Part shown: piece by piece, positions 23,182 through 35,200 of the stretch
How the letters are laid out: each line of letters starts with the position of its first letter
How positions within the stretch are numbered: position 1 is the stretch's first letter
Origin: Erythrocercus mccallii
Taxonomy: Eukaryota; Chordata; Aves; Passeriformes; Dicruridae
Assembly: GCA_013397435.1 (NCBI GenBank)
Contig: VZRG01000752.1
Span: 62,001 to 126,000, forward strand
DNA length: 64,000 nt
Direction: 5' to 3'
Position numbers and translations under genes: made by a program
Notes under the pieces: model-generated
Seen by the model: the letters and a program-made list of their open reading frames with translations, nothing else
The model's database searches: none
What the model was told of the DNA's origin: nothing

Positions 23182-26100
23182 TGGAAAACTTTTTATTTTA
23201 TCCAAACATCTCTATTCTAACAGGCATTTCACACAGCATTCGTACTGTGGGTTGCAGCAACATCATTCATCTTCTTGCAGGCAAAACTCTGTTTTGTTTT
23301 GACAGTCACTCCTGATGCTTTTTCCTTTTGTGCGAAAAAAAAAAAGTAAGATAGCAACTTACCCAAGATAAGACTTGGGGCAGTCATGGGAAGGAAAAAA
23401 ACTGGAATGCAGTTTGTCCTGGCAAGGCATTTGTGCTTTTCCTCTTTCCACACAGAGCTGGATCATCGCTCCACAAAGGGTCAAACTGGGCAGCCAGTGC
23501 CAATATCTCTCTTAAACTGAAGTACTTTGATTTTTTCTGAAAACAAAAGCACTACCTACAGTCCCGAGCATGTGGAAAACCACTCCTGACAGCTGAGCAC
23601 AGTTGCAGCGTGCTGCAGCTCTGGTGCTTGCTGATTCCTTTTGGAGGAGACACTGGGAAAATTACACTTGAAAATTTATTTCAGCTCCATCCCCTCTCAC
23701 CTGCACAATTCCAGCAGATTCACCCTGCGAGAGGCAGCTGGAGGCGAGATCCGTGCTGCAGCATAACATTTTGCCTTAATTTTGGCTCGCTGCCACAAGA
23801 GCACCCCTATGAATCCATCCCCATGGGCTCGGCAGGCAGCGCACGGCTTAGCGCCATATTAAATTGCCTCTTTCATTCTGTGCAGCACCACACAGCAGTA
23901 TTGGCAGAAAGAAGGAAAGGTAAAAACATATCACATGAGTCAAGGCAGATTCTGTACTGTGAACTTGCTCTCTCCATTAGGGTAGCTTTATAAGGGCTGA
24001 TTGGTTCCTCTAGGGGGAAAGATGGGATTTGGCACTACAGTGCTCAAGTGCTTTCTCAATAAGAGAAAAAAAACTATTACGGCCAACTCTTATATCAGGG
24101 CTAGTACTGAGCTTGCCTTTAAATTATGGAACAGCATTTTAGGGTTTTGCTTCTTTGCTGCTTATATTTTCCTCTGTAAGGATGCTGTTGCATTTGGGAA
24201 TTTCCATATGTGTTTGTGGTGTGGACCAACTGGTCAAATCCAATTTCTGCTCAGATTTATAGCGAGCTTTTCACTCCATCAAAAATAACCCAGATTTAAT
24301 ACCAAGAACATTAGAGTCCCTCAAATGCATGCTTTTTCCTCTGACTCACAAGTAAAGAGCAGTCTTTAGGCACATCCTAAGGACACTAGTGTACATCATC
24401 AAACAGCCCCAAACCTGACAGAATGGTGTCAGTTCAGCTGAGGGAACAGCCTGCTCTTGCTAAGCTCACAGCAGGGAAGGCAAAGGATTGTGGCAGGTCA
24501 CTGTTTTCACACCTAGGCAAGGACTTCTTGGGCGTTTCAAAGCCTGGGTGCATTCCCTCTGTATTCCCATTTCCTGGGTTAATTTCCCCAAATAGGTGCC
24601 ACAGACTTGCAGACCTCCCCTGGCTCTGCACACTACCAGGCAGAGCAAACAAGGAGAGGAGGAAGGAGGAATTACCCTGGTGATCCTTTCTGTGATTCCC
24701 CAGCAGCTGCAGTCCTCAGCTGACCCTGGCGGGGAGAGACTGTGAGAGTTACACTGGATTACAGATCCCAGCTGCTCTTAACCCGGGGGCAGCCGCGACT
24801 GCCTTGGCCAATGGTGCAGCAGGAACTGCCTGCATGCATGGCTTCATTGCACCCAGGCGGTTATTTATACAATCTCCCTGAGTTCTCTTTTTCTTTCTTT
24901 TATCCCTGCAAATCCTTACTATGTCATTGTGTGGCAATAATATCGTTGCCACTAATCTGGAGACAGTTTGATTCTTATGTTTTTAAATTAAAGCGGGTGG
25001 CTTGTCCTGGGAAGCCCCACAACTCAGCAGAGCAAGGAGTCTGGATCCTAATGGAAGCTGATGGTTCTTTCATCTTCTCCTTCCTTAAAAGGTCCTTCCT
25101 ACATCTTTTGCTACTGACTGGTACAAAATGAGAGGATGAAATCAACATATCTGGTCACCAGGATATTTCCCAGCAGTGGAGAAACTGTCTTGAAGAGCAG
25201 CAGTACTGCGCTGAAGTGGATTATCTGACGGTAACTGGGACCTCATACATTTTTCTGGTTGGATCTGCCTGGGAATTCACACCCCTTGGGCACAGTGTAT
25301 TTTTACTTCATTCAGGGGAAAATGGATGCATTTCTCCTCACCAGTTTTAGAATATTTATATTTTATATTTGGTCTTCAAGGAAAAAATATTTGTACCGCC
25401 CACATCTGTTCTGGTAGTTTGTTGTTCTGTATATAGCTTTATTATATAGGGATATACATCACAATCACATCTGTAATTTTTACCCCTCACAGCCCCCCAT
25501 CAGGCATACCTGCCCTGGAAGAGCAAGGTGGCATTGGGAGGACCCACAAACAGGAGATCCCCTCTATCCCCTCCCTTATGCCTGTCCAGAAGCAGCCCTG
25601 GCTGTGTATTCAATGCACTGGGGACACTTTAGGGTCTCTCTGACACTGACACTCATTTTTGCTTTTGCAGCATAAGGATATTCAGTGCTCGTGGCAGCAG
25701 ATTTCCTAACCTACATGGGTTTTTCTCCCATGACAGAGGGTTTTGGGCTGCCTCTTGTGGGAGACTTACACACAAACTCCACAGGCTGGGGGGAACTGGG
25801 GAAGAATGCAGAGCCCTCAAAAGCAGCAGGATTTGGTAGAAAATTTGGATCTGGCCTCTTCCTTCAGGTGAATTCCCTTGATGGGGAACATATTGGCTGT
25901 TTTTGAGTCAGTCCTAATACAAACAAGGTCGGGATGGGTTTTTTTGTTTTATTTTTGGTTTTTTGTTTTGTTTTGGTAGTTTGGTTTTGTTTGTTTTTAT
26001 TGACTTGTTTGTTTTATTTTTTGCTATTGGACCATCAGAGTACATTTTACTCTGCCCACATAGAGTCCTTCTAAAAACTGAATGTTTATATAATACATAG

Positions 26101-27100
26101 TTGTACTTAGACCTGTTATTATTCCATAGTTTTTTCAGAGACGTCTGTTGCAAGTTTCATTGCCACAGACCAGAATCTGGTTCATATAAACTGAATGGAA
26201 AATAGCCATTTAATCAATTCTGAATTATTTTCCATAGTTATTGAACATATTCTTTTTAAAAAGAATCTCTGAATTCTATGACAGATGATCAGGTCTAGGA
26301 ATGAGCAGTGTTGCTTAACACACTTTATTCCAGAGTTCTACATAGTATGTAAAAAACTAACAAGTGAAGTGTTTTGCAGTTCTTCAAGGACTGCTGTTAT
26401 CATTCTGCGTGTCTTCTGTGCATGCTACTGACTCTATCTCACAGTCATCACCACATCACAAGACTTCTGGAAGGAACAAGAGAAGCCAAGTTTTCAACAA
26501 AGGCTTTTACTTTCCTTTCTTTAAGAAAGGCCTAATACATACAATGTGGGAAACTAAGAATTCAGATGCTCAGGGCAGCATTTTAAGCACGTTTGTCTTG
26601 AGGCCTCAGCTATGAATGGACGTGAGCAAAGTTACGGGGAGCAAAGTTTACTGAGCCACAGCCTAAATTGTCCAGCATATACTTCACTCCTGTGCTTATC
26701 TAAGTCATTACAAACCTTATTGACTGATCAAAATCTCTGTGTGGTGAGTTTATGTAGCTGAAAATGCCACATTAGATGTCACCAAGACCGACAGTCTTTA
26801 ATTCTCAAGAATATGGGACAGGTCCATGCTTTGGCTGTGGGAAGCGAGGGCGGGGGGGAGCACTGCAGACCTGGCATGACCTGCCAGCAAGCAGAGGAGC
26901 GGCTGGCTCTGTGCAAATCACTGCTTCCAAGTGCCATAAAGTCACGGTGCTTATATAGGTCAGAAACCTTGAGCTGGTTGAAACAATTTCTGCCAGTATA
27001 CACTAGAGCAGTCTGATGTGTGAACACCCTTACGTTATCAGCAGTGGGTAAGAAAAAAACAAGCCATTTTCTTTCCAGAGGCAGTAAAATGTCCTGTGGC
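23182..27100. other. Non-coding stretch, no gene recognised
   Basis: No supported exon. A 10- to 11-base A run lies near 23335. Positions 23580-23900 are less AT-rich and contain ordered words (GCGCCATATTAAATTG near 23850) that could belong to a conserved regulatory element, but this is a guess. A T/G simple tract at 25938-26023 is listed separately. Confidence 0.45.
25938..26023. repeat. (GTTTT)n-like low-complexity tract
   Basis: About 85 bases consist almost only of G and runs of T (GTTTT, GGTTTTTT), a simple repeat. The complementary strand reads as a CAAAA repeat. Confidence 0.85.
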
Positions 27101-27229
27101 CCTGGATCCTTATGCAACCCTTAAGAACAGAACACAGTTTCACAAATTTGTGAATTAGGTTACCTGATGTCAGAAACAGGAACTTCTACATAATACCCTC
27201 ATAAATACTCACAGGACAGAAATGAGTCT
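27101..27229. repeat. Left arm of a 129-bp perfect inverted duplication
   Basis: All 129 bases are identical in reverse complement to 28509-28637, with no mismatch or gap. Similarity stops abruptly at both ends. The arm begins CCTGGATCC and ends AATGAGTCT. It is ordinary mixed-composition DNA, with no resemblance to CR1, LTRs or other repeats I know. The spacer is 1279 bases. Confidence 0.97.
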
Positions 27230-28508
27230 GCTGTTCCAACATATTCTGTTAAATAAAATCCATCCCTGCTTTGGTTAATGCACTGGATATTTAAAACTTC
27301 TTATTCTTAATCTGTGCTTGTGTGTTAGAGGAGTAGTAGCCAACTCCAGATGACAGGACAGATGGAGTTTTACAGTGCATAAAAAAATTAGGTTCTTGAT
27401 AATAAGTCATATGTCGCACTTGCACGTTCTTCTACAGAATTAAGATATTTCCTTTAACAATTAACAAAAAATGGAAGAGAATTGGCACCACAGCATTTTG
27501 ACATAGCTCTAATAAAACTACAGAGCTGAAACTGAAACTTGCACATTCTTCCCATAGGACACTACCCAGAAAAACAGATTTAAAGATGCATGGTATGCTC
27601 ATCGGGATATACTGCAGCAGAAATTGCTCCTCTTTCTGGGTCAGAAAGGACTCTTTCAATAAAGAAGGCCACTCTTCTCTTGCTCTGCACAATGCACATT
27701 GGGCTGGCTCTGAGACAACTGGGTTGACTCAACTTTCAAATGCAGGCCTCTCCAAAGATGTGCAATAGGAAAAAAGTGTGAAACTTGAATTCCCTCCATC
27801 TTCACCACATTTAGCAGCCAGCATTAGACATCATCTTCACCTCATAGCCTTCTAGTTGCTCCCTCTTCCAAATCATGAGGAGAGGAGGTTATCAGTTTCC
27901 AGGAAACAGGACACACTCCCTCAATGCCTGGAGCTGTGATCTGTGATGTTGTTGAGTTTCAAATCTAGATAATAACTAAAAACCCTCCAAAGACTACCTT
28001 AAGATTCCAGAAAAGACATTGAAGGCAGGTTTTCAGCATCACCCAATATAGGTCTGGCAGCCACTGAGCTAGCCCTCAAGCCAAACCACACTCGTTCTTT
28101 AAATCTGTATCTTCTCTTTTCAAGGAAGTTGTTTCCTTGGTGATCACCATGACCCAGAGATTCCACTCATGTTTGCAACAGGAAAAGGAAAAGAGAAAAA
28201 AGCTAATACAGAGAGAAGGGCTTGCTAAAATGTCTTTCATCTCCTTACTAACTGCAGTGGTTATCCAGAAAGGAAAGTTTTTACCTGCTTACCTTCTGAT
28301 TAAAGATTTTCTGTGTAATAATGATATCTTCTGTAGAGTGATATTGCAGCCACAGAACACTGCATTTTTAAATGAAGGAGGAGCCGGATCAGATCCTGAA
28401 ACTGAAAGCTCCCCACTGTCCTCACCTTTGCTGAGACCTTTACTCTGAGACAGCCTTCCTTGTGAGCATTCTCAGGGGCAGAGGTGGCAGTCCCATTTCT
28501 GTCCTGTG
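27230..28508. other. 1279-bp spacer between the 129-bp inverted arms
   Basis: No transposase-like frame, exon or known repeat is evident. The longest frames, 27432-27692 on the minus strand and 28137-28448 on the plus strand, have no recognisable motif. An inversion of this segment by recombination between the arms would be undetectable from a single haplotype. Confidence 0.5.
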
Positions 28509-28530
28509 AGACTCATTTCTGTCCTGTGAG
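28494..28530. repeat. 17-bp direct duplication at the inner edge of the right arm
   Basis: CATTTCTGTCCTGTGAG occurs at 28494-28510 and again at 28514-28530, separated by ACT (period 20). The second copy lies inside the right inverted arm and also exists inverted in the left arm. The first copy lies almost wholly outside the arm. Confidence 0.95.
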
Positions 28531-28637
28531 TATTTATGAGGGTATTATGTAGAAGTTCCTGTTTCTGACATCAGGTAACCTAATTCACAAATTTGTGAAA
28601 CTGTGTTCTGTTCTTAAGGGTTGCATAAGGATCCAGG
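28509..28637. repeat. Right arm of the 129-bp perfect inverted duplication
   Basis: Reverse complement of 27101-27229 at 129 of 129 positions. No target-site duplication is seen outside the two arms (GTGGC to the left, CCAGC to the right), which argues against a simple transposon with long terminal inverted repeats. Confidence 0.97.
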
Positions 28638-31200
28638 CCAGCCTGAGGGAGCCTTTACTCTGTGTATTGGCACAGCCTCTGCTCCCTGAGCAGCACTTAC
28701 TGCATGTATGAATCCCAGTGGGTGAAATCTGCAGTCCAGTATGCAGTCCATTTCTGCTTACCCTTGACAAAATATATTCAGCCTCATGATAGCCGCAGAA
28801 GCAGAAAACTTTCCCTGGAAACTCTTTCCCATAAAATGTCTCAGAGCTCAGCCAAGTGCTACACTGATCACTCTGCTGATGATCTCAGAGCGATCAAGCA
28901 CAGCAAGTAAAGAACTTGCAGCTTCTTGCAAGAGCAGAAGACCTTCTTCTTGCAGCAGAGAAGACCTTCAGCATCATGAAGATCTGAGTATGATGCTCTT
29001 TCCCATAAGTCCATAACTAAATAATGCTGGAGTATATGTTTTTCTTTCTGTTTCTACTGATATTTAAGGCTTAATGACTCCCTCTGATGGCACTATGTTA
29101 GGTCATTTCCTCCTTGCTATATTTGCATAAACTAGCAGGTAACAGGTGGTGTCAGGAGAATCAGTGGCTGGGGAGTCATCCCCACACCTACACCTGCTGG
29201 TCTGAGCTGTAAAGAGGCCAGTTAACAATGAGGTAGATGGCTGGGAAGGAAAGCCAGGGCAGCATGGAGAGAAAACAGCGCCTGGAGTACTCCTAGAGTT
29301 CATTTCCTAAGGCACTCCGTGCAATGGCTCCATCCTGAGCCAGCCTTTTATATATTTATTTCTTTTCCTCAAGAACCTTGTAGCACAACTCAGCCCTAAG
29401 GGCAATGCTCATACCTGTGTTTGAAAAAAGTCTTTGCTAATAATCTGCACTCAAGCGAGGAACGAGTACATCTTAGGATATACTCTTCTTTAGGGCTGAA
29501 TTCTGAGTTTCAGGTAGCCAGATGCTAGGTCTCACACAATCTCAACAGACTGCAGTGGGAAAGCATAAAATCTTTCAGAAACAAAAAAAAAGGATCTGTA
29601 ATTTTTCTTACATTTTTTTCCCTTCAGAATGGGCTGAAAAGGATCCTCTCTTTGGAGTGTCTTCATTTTAGAAATATATTTTTTTACTACAAATAAGTAT
29701 TTTGATTGTGATAATTCAGAGGTAAGGACAGAGATTTTCAGCAGCTAAGGATTACCAGGGGTGGGTTATTTGTGCTTTTCACTTTATCAAGCAGTTTTTG
29801 AGTAATTCTAGTGAATATCTGGTTTTCCATGGCTTTGACTGACTGCCTTTTCTAAGTGAATCATACTCAGACTTCCTGTCATCTCTGAATATGTCTATTT
29901 TGGTGGTAAAATGCAAGTGACTATATTTATTTGTAGAAGAAGTAGGTCAGGATAAAAGTTATTAGATGGACATTAGAAGTTGAATCATTGGAAGAACTTG
30001 TGGGTTTCTTTTCCTAGCATTTTTGAGCTTTTTTAACACTTCCAAATATTCTCTCCATCTGTAAGCATCTTTAATTTACATTTGCAATATCATTATGAAT
30101 TTGCTATTTATTTTTGCCTGTTTCTTGCAGAACCATGAACATCTGAGGAAGAATGAGAAATATAAATGGATTCTGATGGATTCTTAATAACTACTTCAAT
30201 TGAGAGTGTATGAAATCTGTGCATTATTTCTTTGTTCTTATCTAAAAATGATGGGGGATCATGCTGATGGTGAAGTGAGCTGCAAAAGTATAAAAGCTGC
30301 ATTTCTATAATAGACCACTATGGAAACATCTACCATAGGAAAACTCTCTTTAAATCCACAGCATAGGTGTTTATCTTAGATAGCAAACTCTAAGGGTTTT
30401 GGTTCCTTGTATAGGAACACTTCCCATTTCACTGCAGATATTTGCATTGTCTGTGTGTGCTTTAAATCCCTCTTGAAATATGTATGCTTATATTTGCTGC
30501 TCTTTTTGCATCATCCTGGGCTCCCAGTGCCTGCACTGCTCTATTGTACTGCACTTCTTGAGATGATGATGAATTTACCAGAGTGTCTTCTCTTTTTCAA
30601 ATGGACTTTACCTGAATTCTTCTGGCCCAACAGCCATCTCCCTGACAGCACTCCTGTAAGTTATGACAAAGTCATGGATCAGCTGAACTTTGACAGCATC
30701 ATGTGCCTTGCAAACAAGTCATTAAGAAGTCATAAACCAACAGGCAAATAATCTTCTGGGAGAGCAAATGAAATCTGAATGACAGTCTGGTCCCAAGCCC
30801 CTTCTTCCATGCCAAATGAAAGAGTATAAAACTAGAAAAAAAGCCTCCTGAAACTGTTTATATTATAGGTCTTTGCAGCCTTCAGAAAGCTCTGAAGGAA
30901 AGGGGCATGTCCTTATTCCAGAACTATCATTCCCAGAAAAATGCCAGGGACGCCTCCCCTACCATATCTGACCACAGCTGTCCTTTGACTATGCTCTGAA
31001 GGCAAACCTATCCTGATAGACTCCCAAGAGCAGATTGTCTTATCTCCTCAATCTGATTTCCTCCTGAGGAACAAATTTACCTAGAAAGTGTGAATTTAAG
31101 GAAGCCCAGGAGTCTGTTCTGATGGGAGCCTGCCTGGTGACAGGTTTCCCCCAGTTTCACTGTTGCTGCTGTAGATCTCCTCCTATCAAATCAAAAAAGT
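28638..31200. other. Non-coding stretch, no gene recognised
   Basis: AT-rich sequence with no supported exon or recognisable repeat up to the CR1 at 31201. Confidence 0.45.
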
Positions 31201-32087
31201 TTCATAGAGCCATGGAATCGTCACAGAATCACAGAAACACTTACGTTGGACAAAAACTCTGAGATTATTGAGTCCAACCATTGACCGATCACCACCTTGT
31301 CAGCTAGATCATGGCGCTAAGTGCTACCTCCAGTCTTTCCCAAAATAGCTTCAGAGATGGTGACTGCACCACCTGCCTGGGCATTCCAATGTCTAATCAC
31401 CCTTTCTGTGAAGAAATTCCTTCAGATGTCCAGCGTGAACCTTCCACGGTGCAGCTTGAGGCTGTGTCCTCCTGTCCTGTCACCGAGGGCTTGGGAGAAG
31501 AACCCGACCCTAACCTGACTACAACCTCTTTTTGGGTCGTTATGGAGAGCAATAAGATAACCTCTGAGGTCACCTCCTTTTCTCCTGCCTAAACAACTCC
31601 AGTTCCCTCACCTGCTCCTCACAGGACTTACGGTCTGGACCCTTCACCATCTCTGTTGCCATCTCTGGACATGCTCCAGCCCCTCAATGTTTTCTTGTAA
31701 TGAGTGACCCAAAACTGGACACAGGATTAGAGATGCAGCCTCGTTACTGCTGAGAACAGGGGGACAATCCCTGCCCTGGTCCTGCTGGCCACACTATTGC
31801 TGACACAGGCCAGGATGTCATTGGCCTTCCTGGCCACCTGGGCACACCCTGGCTCACGTTCAGCTGCTGTCAAACTGCACCCTGAGGTCCTTTTCCCCTG
31901 GGCAGCTTTCCAGCCACTCTGCCCCAGCCTGTAGCACTGCCTGGGGTTGTTGCCATCCAAGTGCAGGATGTGGCATTTTGCCTTGTCAAATCTCATACTA
32001 GTGGTTCCAGCCCATCTATCTGTCAGCCTATCCATCAGTCTCAGCCGGTCCAGATCCTTCTGCAGAGCCTTCCTGCCCTCCAGAAGA
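31201..32087 (-). mobile_element. CR1 LINE, 3' ~0.9 kb, minus strand
   Basis: Read on the minus strand, this is the C-terminal part of CR1 ORF2 plus the short 3' end. The tail lies at about 31201-31250 ('catagagccatggaatcgtcacagaatca' in pieces on the plus strand). The minus frame 31727-32035 is still open for about 100 codons and carries the typical KAKCHILHLDGNNP, AQVARKAND and VASRTRAGIVPLFSA phrases of CR1 reverse transcriptase C-termini. The remaining frame is broken. It is 5'-truncated at about 32087, so it is not mobile. Confidence 0.93.
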
Positions 32088-32205
32088 TGGTCACAGATTG
32101 GTTTATGTTGGAAGGGACCTTAATGATCATTACATTTCAACCTGTTGTCCCTTCTCCCTTCCACAGATAGGGATGCCACCCACGACATCAGTCTCTGGAC
32201 ATTTT
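32088..32205 (-). mobile_element. Second CR1 3' fragment abutting the first
   Basis: Plus-strand words 'ggtttatgttggaagggaccttaatgatcatt' (in pieces) and 'cttccac' are the reverse complement of the extreme CR1 3' end, the same part present again at 58205-58320. It directly abuts the 5'-truncated end of the neighbouring CR1. Either two insertions lie side by side or an older copy was hit by the newer one. The right edge is vague. Confidence 0.7.
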
Positions 32206-35200
32206 TCCTAATTTTGTTGGCTAATTGCTGAAGAAGTGAGATTCGCTTGTTTTGATGTTTGGAGCCCAAAAAGATAGTGATCTAAAGAGAATAACTGACA
32301 CCAGGTGTTATATTTTAACTGACACCAAGTGTTATATTTTTGCTGTATTTGTTGTTATAATTCTGTTCTCCCCATTTTGTGGGCAGAATGGTGAGAAACG
32401 AGTCACTTCATCTAATAGATCTTTTTGGTTAATTCATATTGAATGACAGAGTCCTTCAATTAGCCAGAGCTAGTTTGGAAATCAATTACTTGGAAAGGTG
32501 TATATAACATCTTGCCTAATGCACCATGTCTTATATCATCTGCCTACAGGCAGGTTTGAGCATTTTGCACTGTAGTAAATGTGCAACCCCATAAATAAAA
32601 TTTCAGTGGATGGAAAAGGAATAAAGATGTATGAGCATTGCTGTAGTACTGAGGAAATATCAACAGGGCAGTAAAGAATTAAGATATAAATTTATCTGGT
32701 ACTTCCCTGGCACTGATTTGCAGACACATATGCACACAGGAGAATTGTCTCTGTGACCTCTGCTCGACAGTGATAATATGGTAGTAATTGACTTTTCACT
32801 ATTGTGTAGCTATTAGAACAAAAATGGACATACTTCCAGGAGGAAATTTATCATCTGTTATAGCTCCATCAGAAATTCTTTCAGGTATTTTCTACCTTAA
32901 TTCAGCTCTGGAGCCTAATTCTTTTGGTAATTAGCAATTATGGTACATATTGAAAAATAACACATAGAGTAGGCAAATGGATGTGAAACGAATGTATATC
33001 ATTCACACCAAGTTCCTTTAAACCTAATATTTCTGTTTTTTCTTTTTCATAAGATGGACAAGTGAGTCTACTTTAAATAAAATTGCTCCTTGGCAACAGT
33101 GACCCAAGAGGTCTGCATGTCTGCATAGCAAACAATCTCGACAGCTTGATTATTTGTTATAAGAACAGCTCTGAAACATTTAATCCATAGAGCATGTTAT
33201 GATTTCAGCTGAGAAATTTCATTTTCAATATTCCTGACTAAACTAAAGTGAGAGGCGGGCAACTGCAAGTCACTCATTAGTACCCACACCATGGTTTAAT
33301 CCTTGTTAGAGGAGAATAACAAATGTAGAAGGGTTCATTTTCCCGCTCACATGGGAAATGCGATTCAAGAGTGTATTTTTTAGCTCAGAAGCATGCAAAA
33401 ATAATGTTCATTAGCATTAGGGAAGATACAGATGCTGTGTGAGAAAAGGATATAGCGATGATCATTGATTCTGGCAGAAGACTTCAGGAGCTCTCTTTGA
33501 AGTCTGACAACAGGAATCTGTGCCCAGATTTGCCAGGCTTTAATCTGTGACAATTAAATTAGGGGATAATGAAAAAGATGGTGCTGTCTTCATTCTTAGT
33601 TGAATTAATGATTTCTGCATTGTGGGGAATGCTTACCTTTCTGGCTGGTCGCTACAGAACTTATGTTCCATCAAACTTTGTAATACTGGATTTAAAGCCT
33701 TCAAAGCACTTATAATTCTTCTCTACTATGACTCCACTGTTATTTCTGCAGACCACCTAATGCACACTTTGTAAATGCTACAGGGATTTATATTAATATA
33801 AGGGATCCAAAGATGCATGGAAGAGATTTGAGCACGGGCCATCCTTGCACAGGGAGAAGGACCTTGCAGTCTAGGAGGTGCAGCCAGACATGCAGGGGGC
33901 AGTTTTTGGTGGTGGGGAGGGTGTTGGTGGCATGATGTCACCCCTCTCCATCCTGGTACTGCCCTGCTCATTTCTCTGTCACATCTCTACACATTGAGCT
34001 TTGCTTCTGCCTAAAGCTACCCACAGCCAGTGCCTGCACATCTCCTGCATGCCTGCATTGCTCCTGTGGCTGAACAGGGTTCATGTGACCTGTTATAAAA
34101 CCATGTTATTGTCTAGTTTAAAAATGACATACTTTAAAAATGCCCCAGAGCAGCTCAAATTTTTCCTTCTGGAGAACTCTTGAAATAAGATTACAACATT
34201 CCAATTTGAAAATCATGCAGTTTAGTAAAAAGAAATTACTATTTTCTTCAGCAACAGCTGAATAACATATTGCCAGAGGTACAGAACTAATAGTAATTTG
34301 GAGTTTATTAATATTTGTCCTCAATTTTTTATACTTTTAACATTTCATCATATCCCTCACCTAGGGGGGTGAGGGTCCCTCCACCTCACTATCCCTCATC
34401 AAGGCCTCACCTCTGCCCCTCAAGCAACATTTACTTATCATTGCAGTCAGCATTTAGAATGAATTTAGAATGACAGCTAATATTTATATAAATGGTACAA
34501 TAAAGAATATAATTCAAAGTTCCCTGAGTTGATCAAGAAATCTCTGTGTAAAATATAATGTGAACCTTGAAATTCCTGGGAAGAAGGTGCATGTTCCAGT
34601 GGTCAGTCATTTTGTTTCAAAAAGTCCATTGTACTTCAGCTACAAAGAAAAATCTGCTTATTTTTCATTATTTCTTCTAAGTATGGAAGAAACCAAATAT
34701 GTTCATTCTTGAATATAGAATGACAAGTTATGTAAACTTGGAAAAGAAAGAGTTGCATTACCTCAAAATGAATTGCTGCTGAGGGAAGGAGACACACACC
34801 ATTGCAGCTTTTTAAGCTCCACATTTGGAAATGCATTAAGCTTTATTAAGCTTTCAACATATTTTAAATGCTTTACTCCAGTTGTACTCTGTCTAGGCAG
34901 GATACATCTGTTGTACCTCAGGCATCTGAACGTCAGACGTCTGAGTTTGACTTAGTCACCCAAATTCCCTTTCACAGTCAAAGGACAGAGGCAAGCACCT
35001 GCAGAGAGTACTTCACCTCATCCTGGCACTGGGGTCTAGCACGAGGTCAGACCAGCTGCTCCGGGGGAGTGGCAGCGTCTCATCAACCTCCACAGGGTAA
35101 GCCCCAAGTGACCAGCTCCGCCTTAGATCTTTCAAACATCCTCAGTTAAGCGACAACTGCTTAAACAGAAAGGTCCCCCCAAGACTGTTGATGACAGAAT

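Noticed and set aside
27101..28637. The 129-bp arms as terminal inverted repeats of a DNA transposon
   Set aside because: No target-site duplication flanks the arms, no transposase remnant lies inside, and the ends do not match a superfamily start that I know.
31727..32035. 102-codon minus frame as a host gene
   Set aside because: Its phrases are those of the CR1 ORF2 C-terminus. It is a remnant of the LINE.
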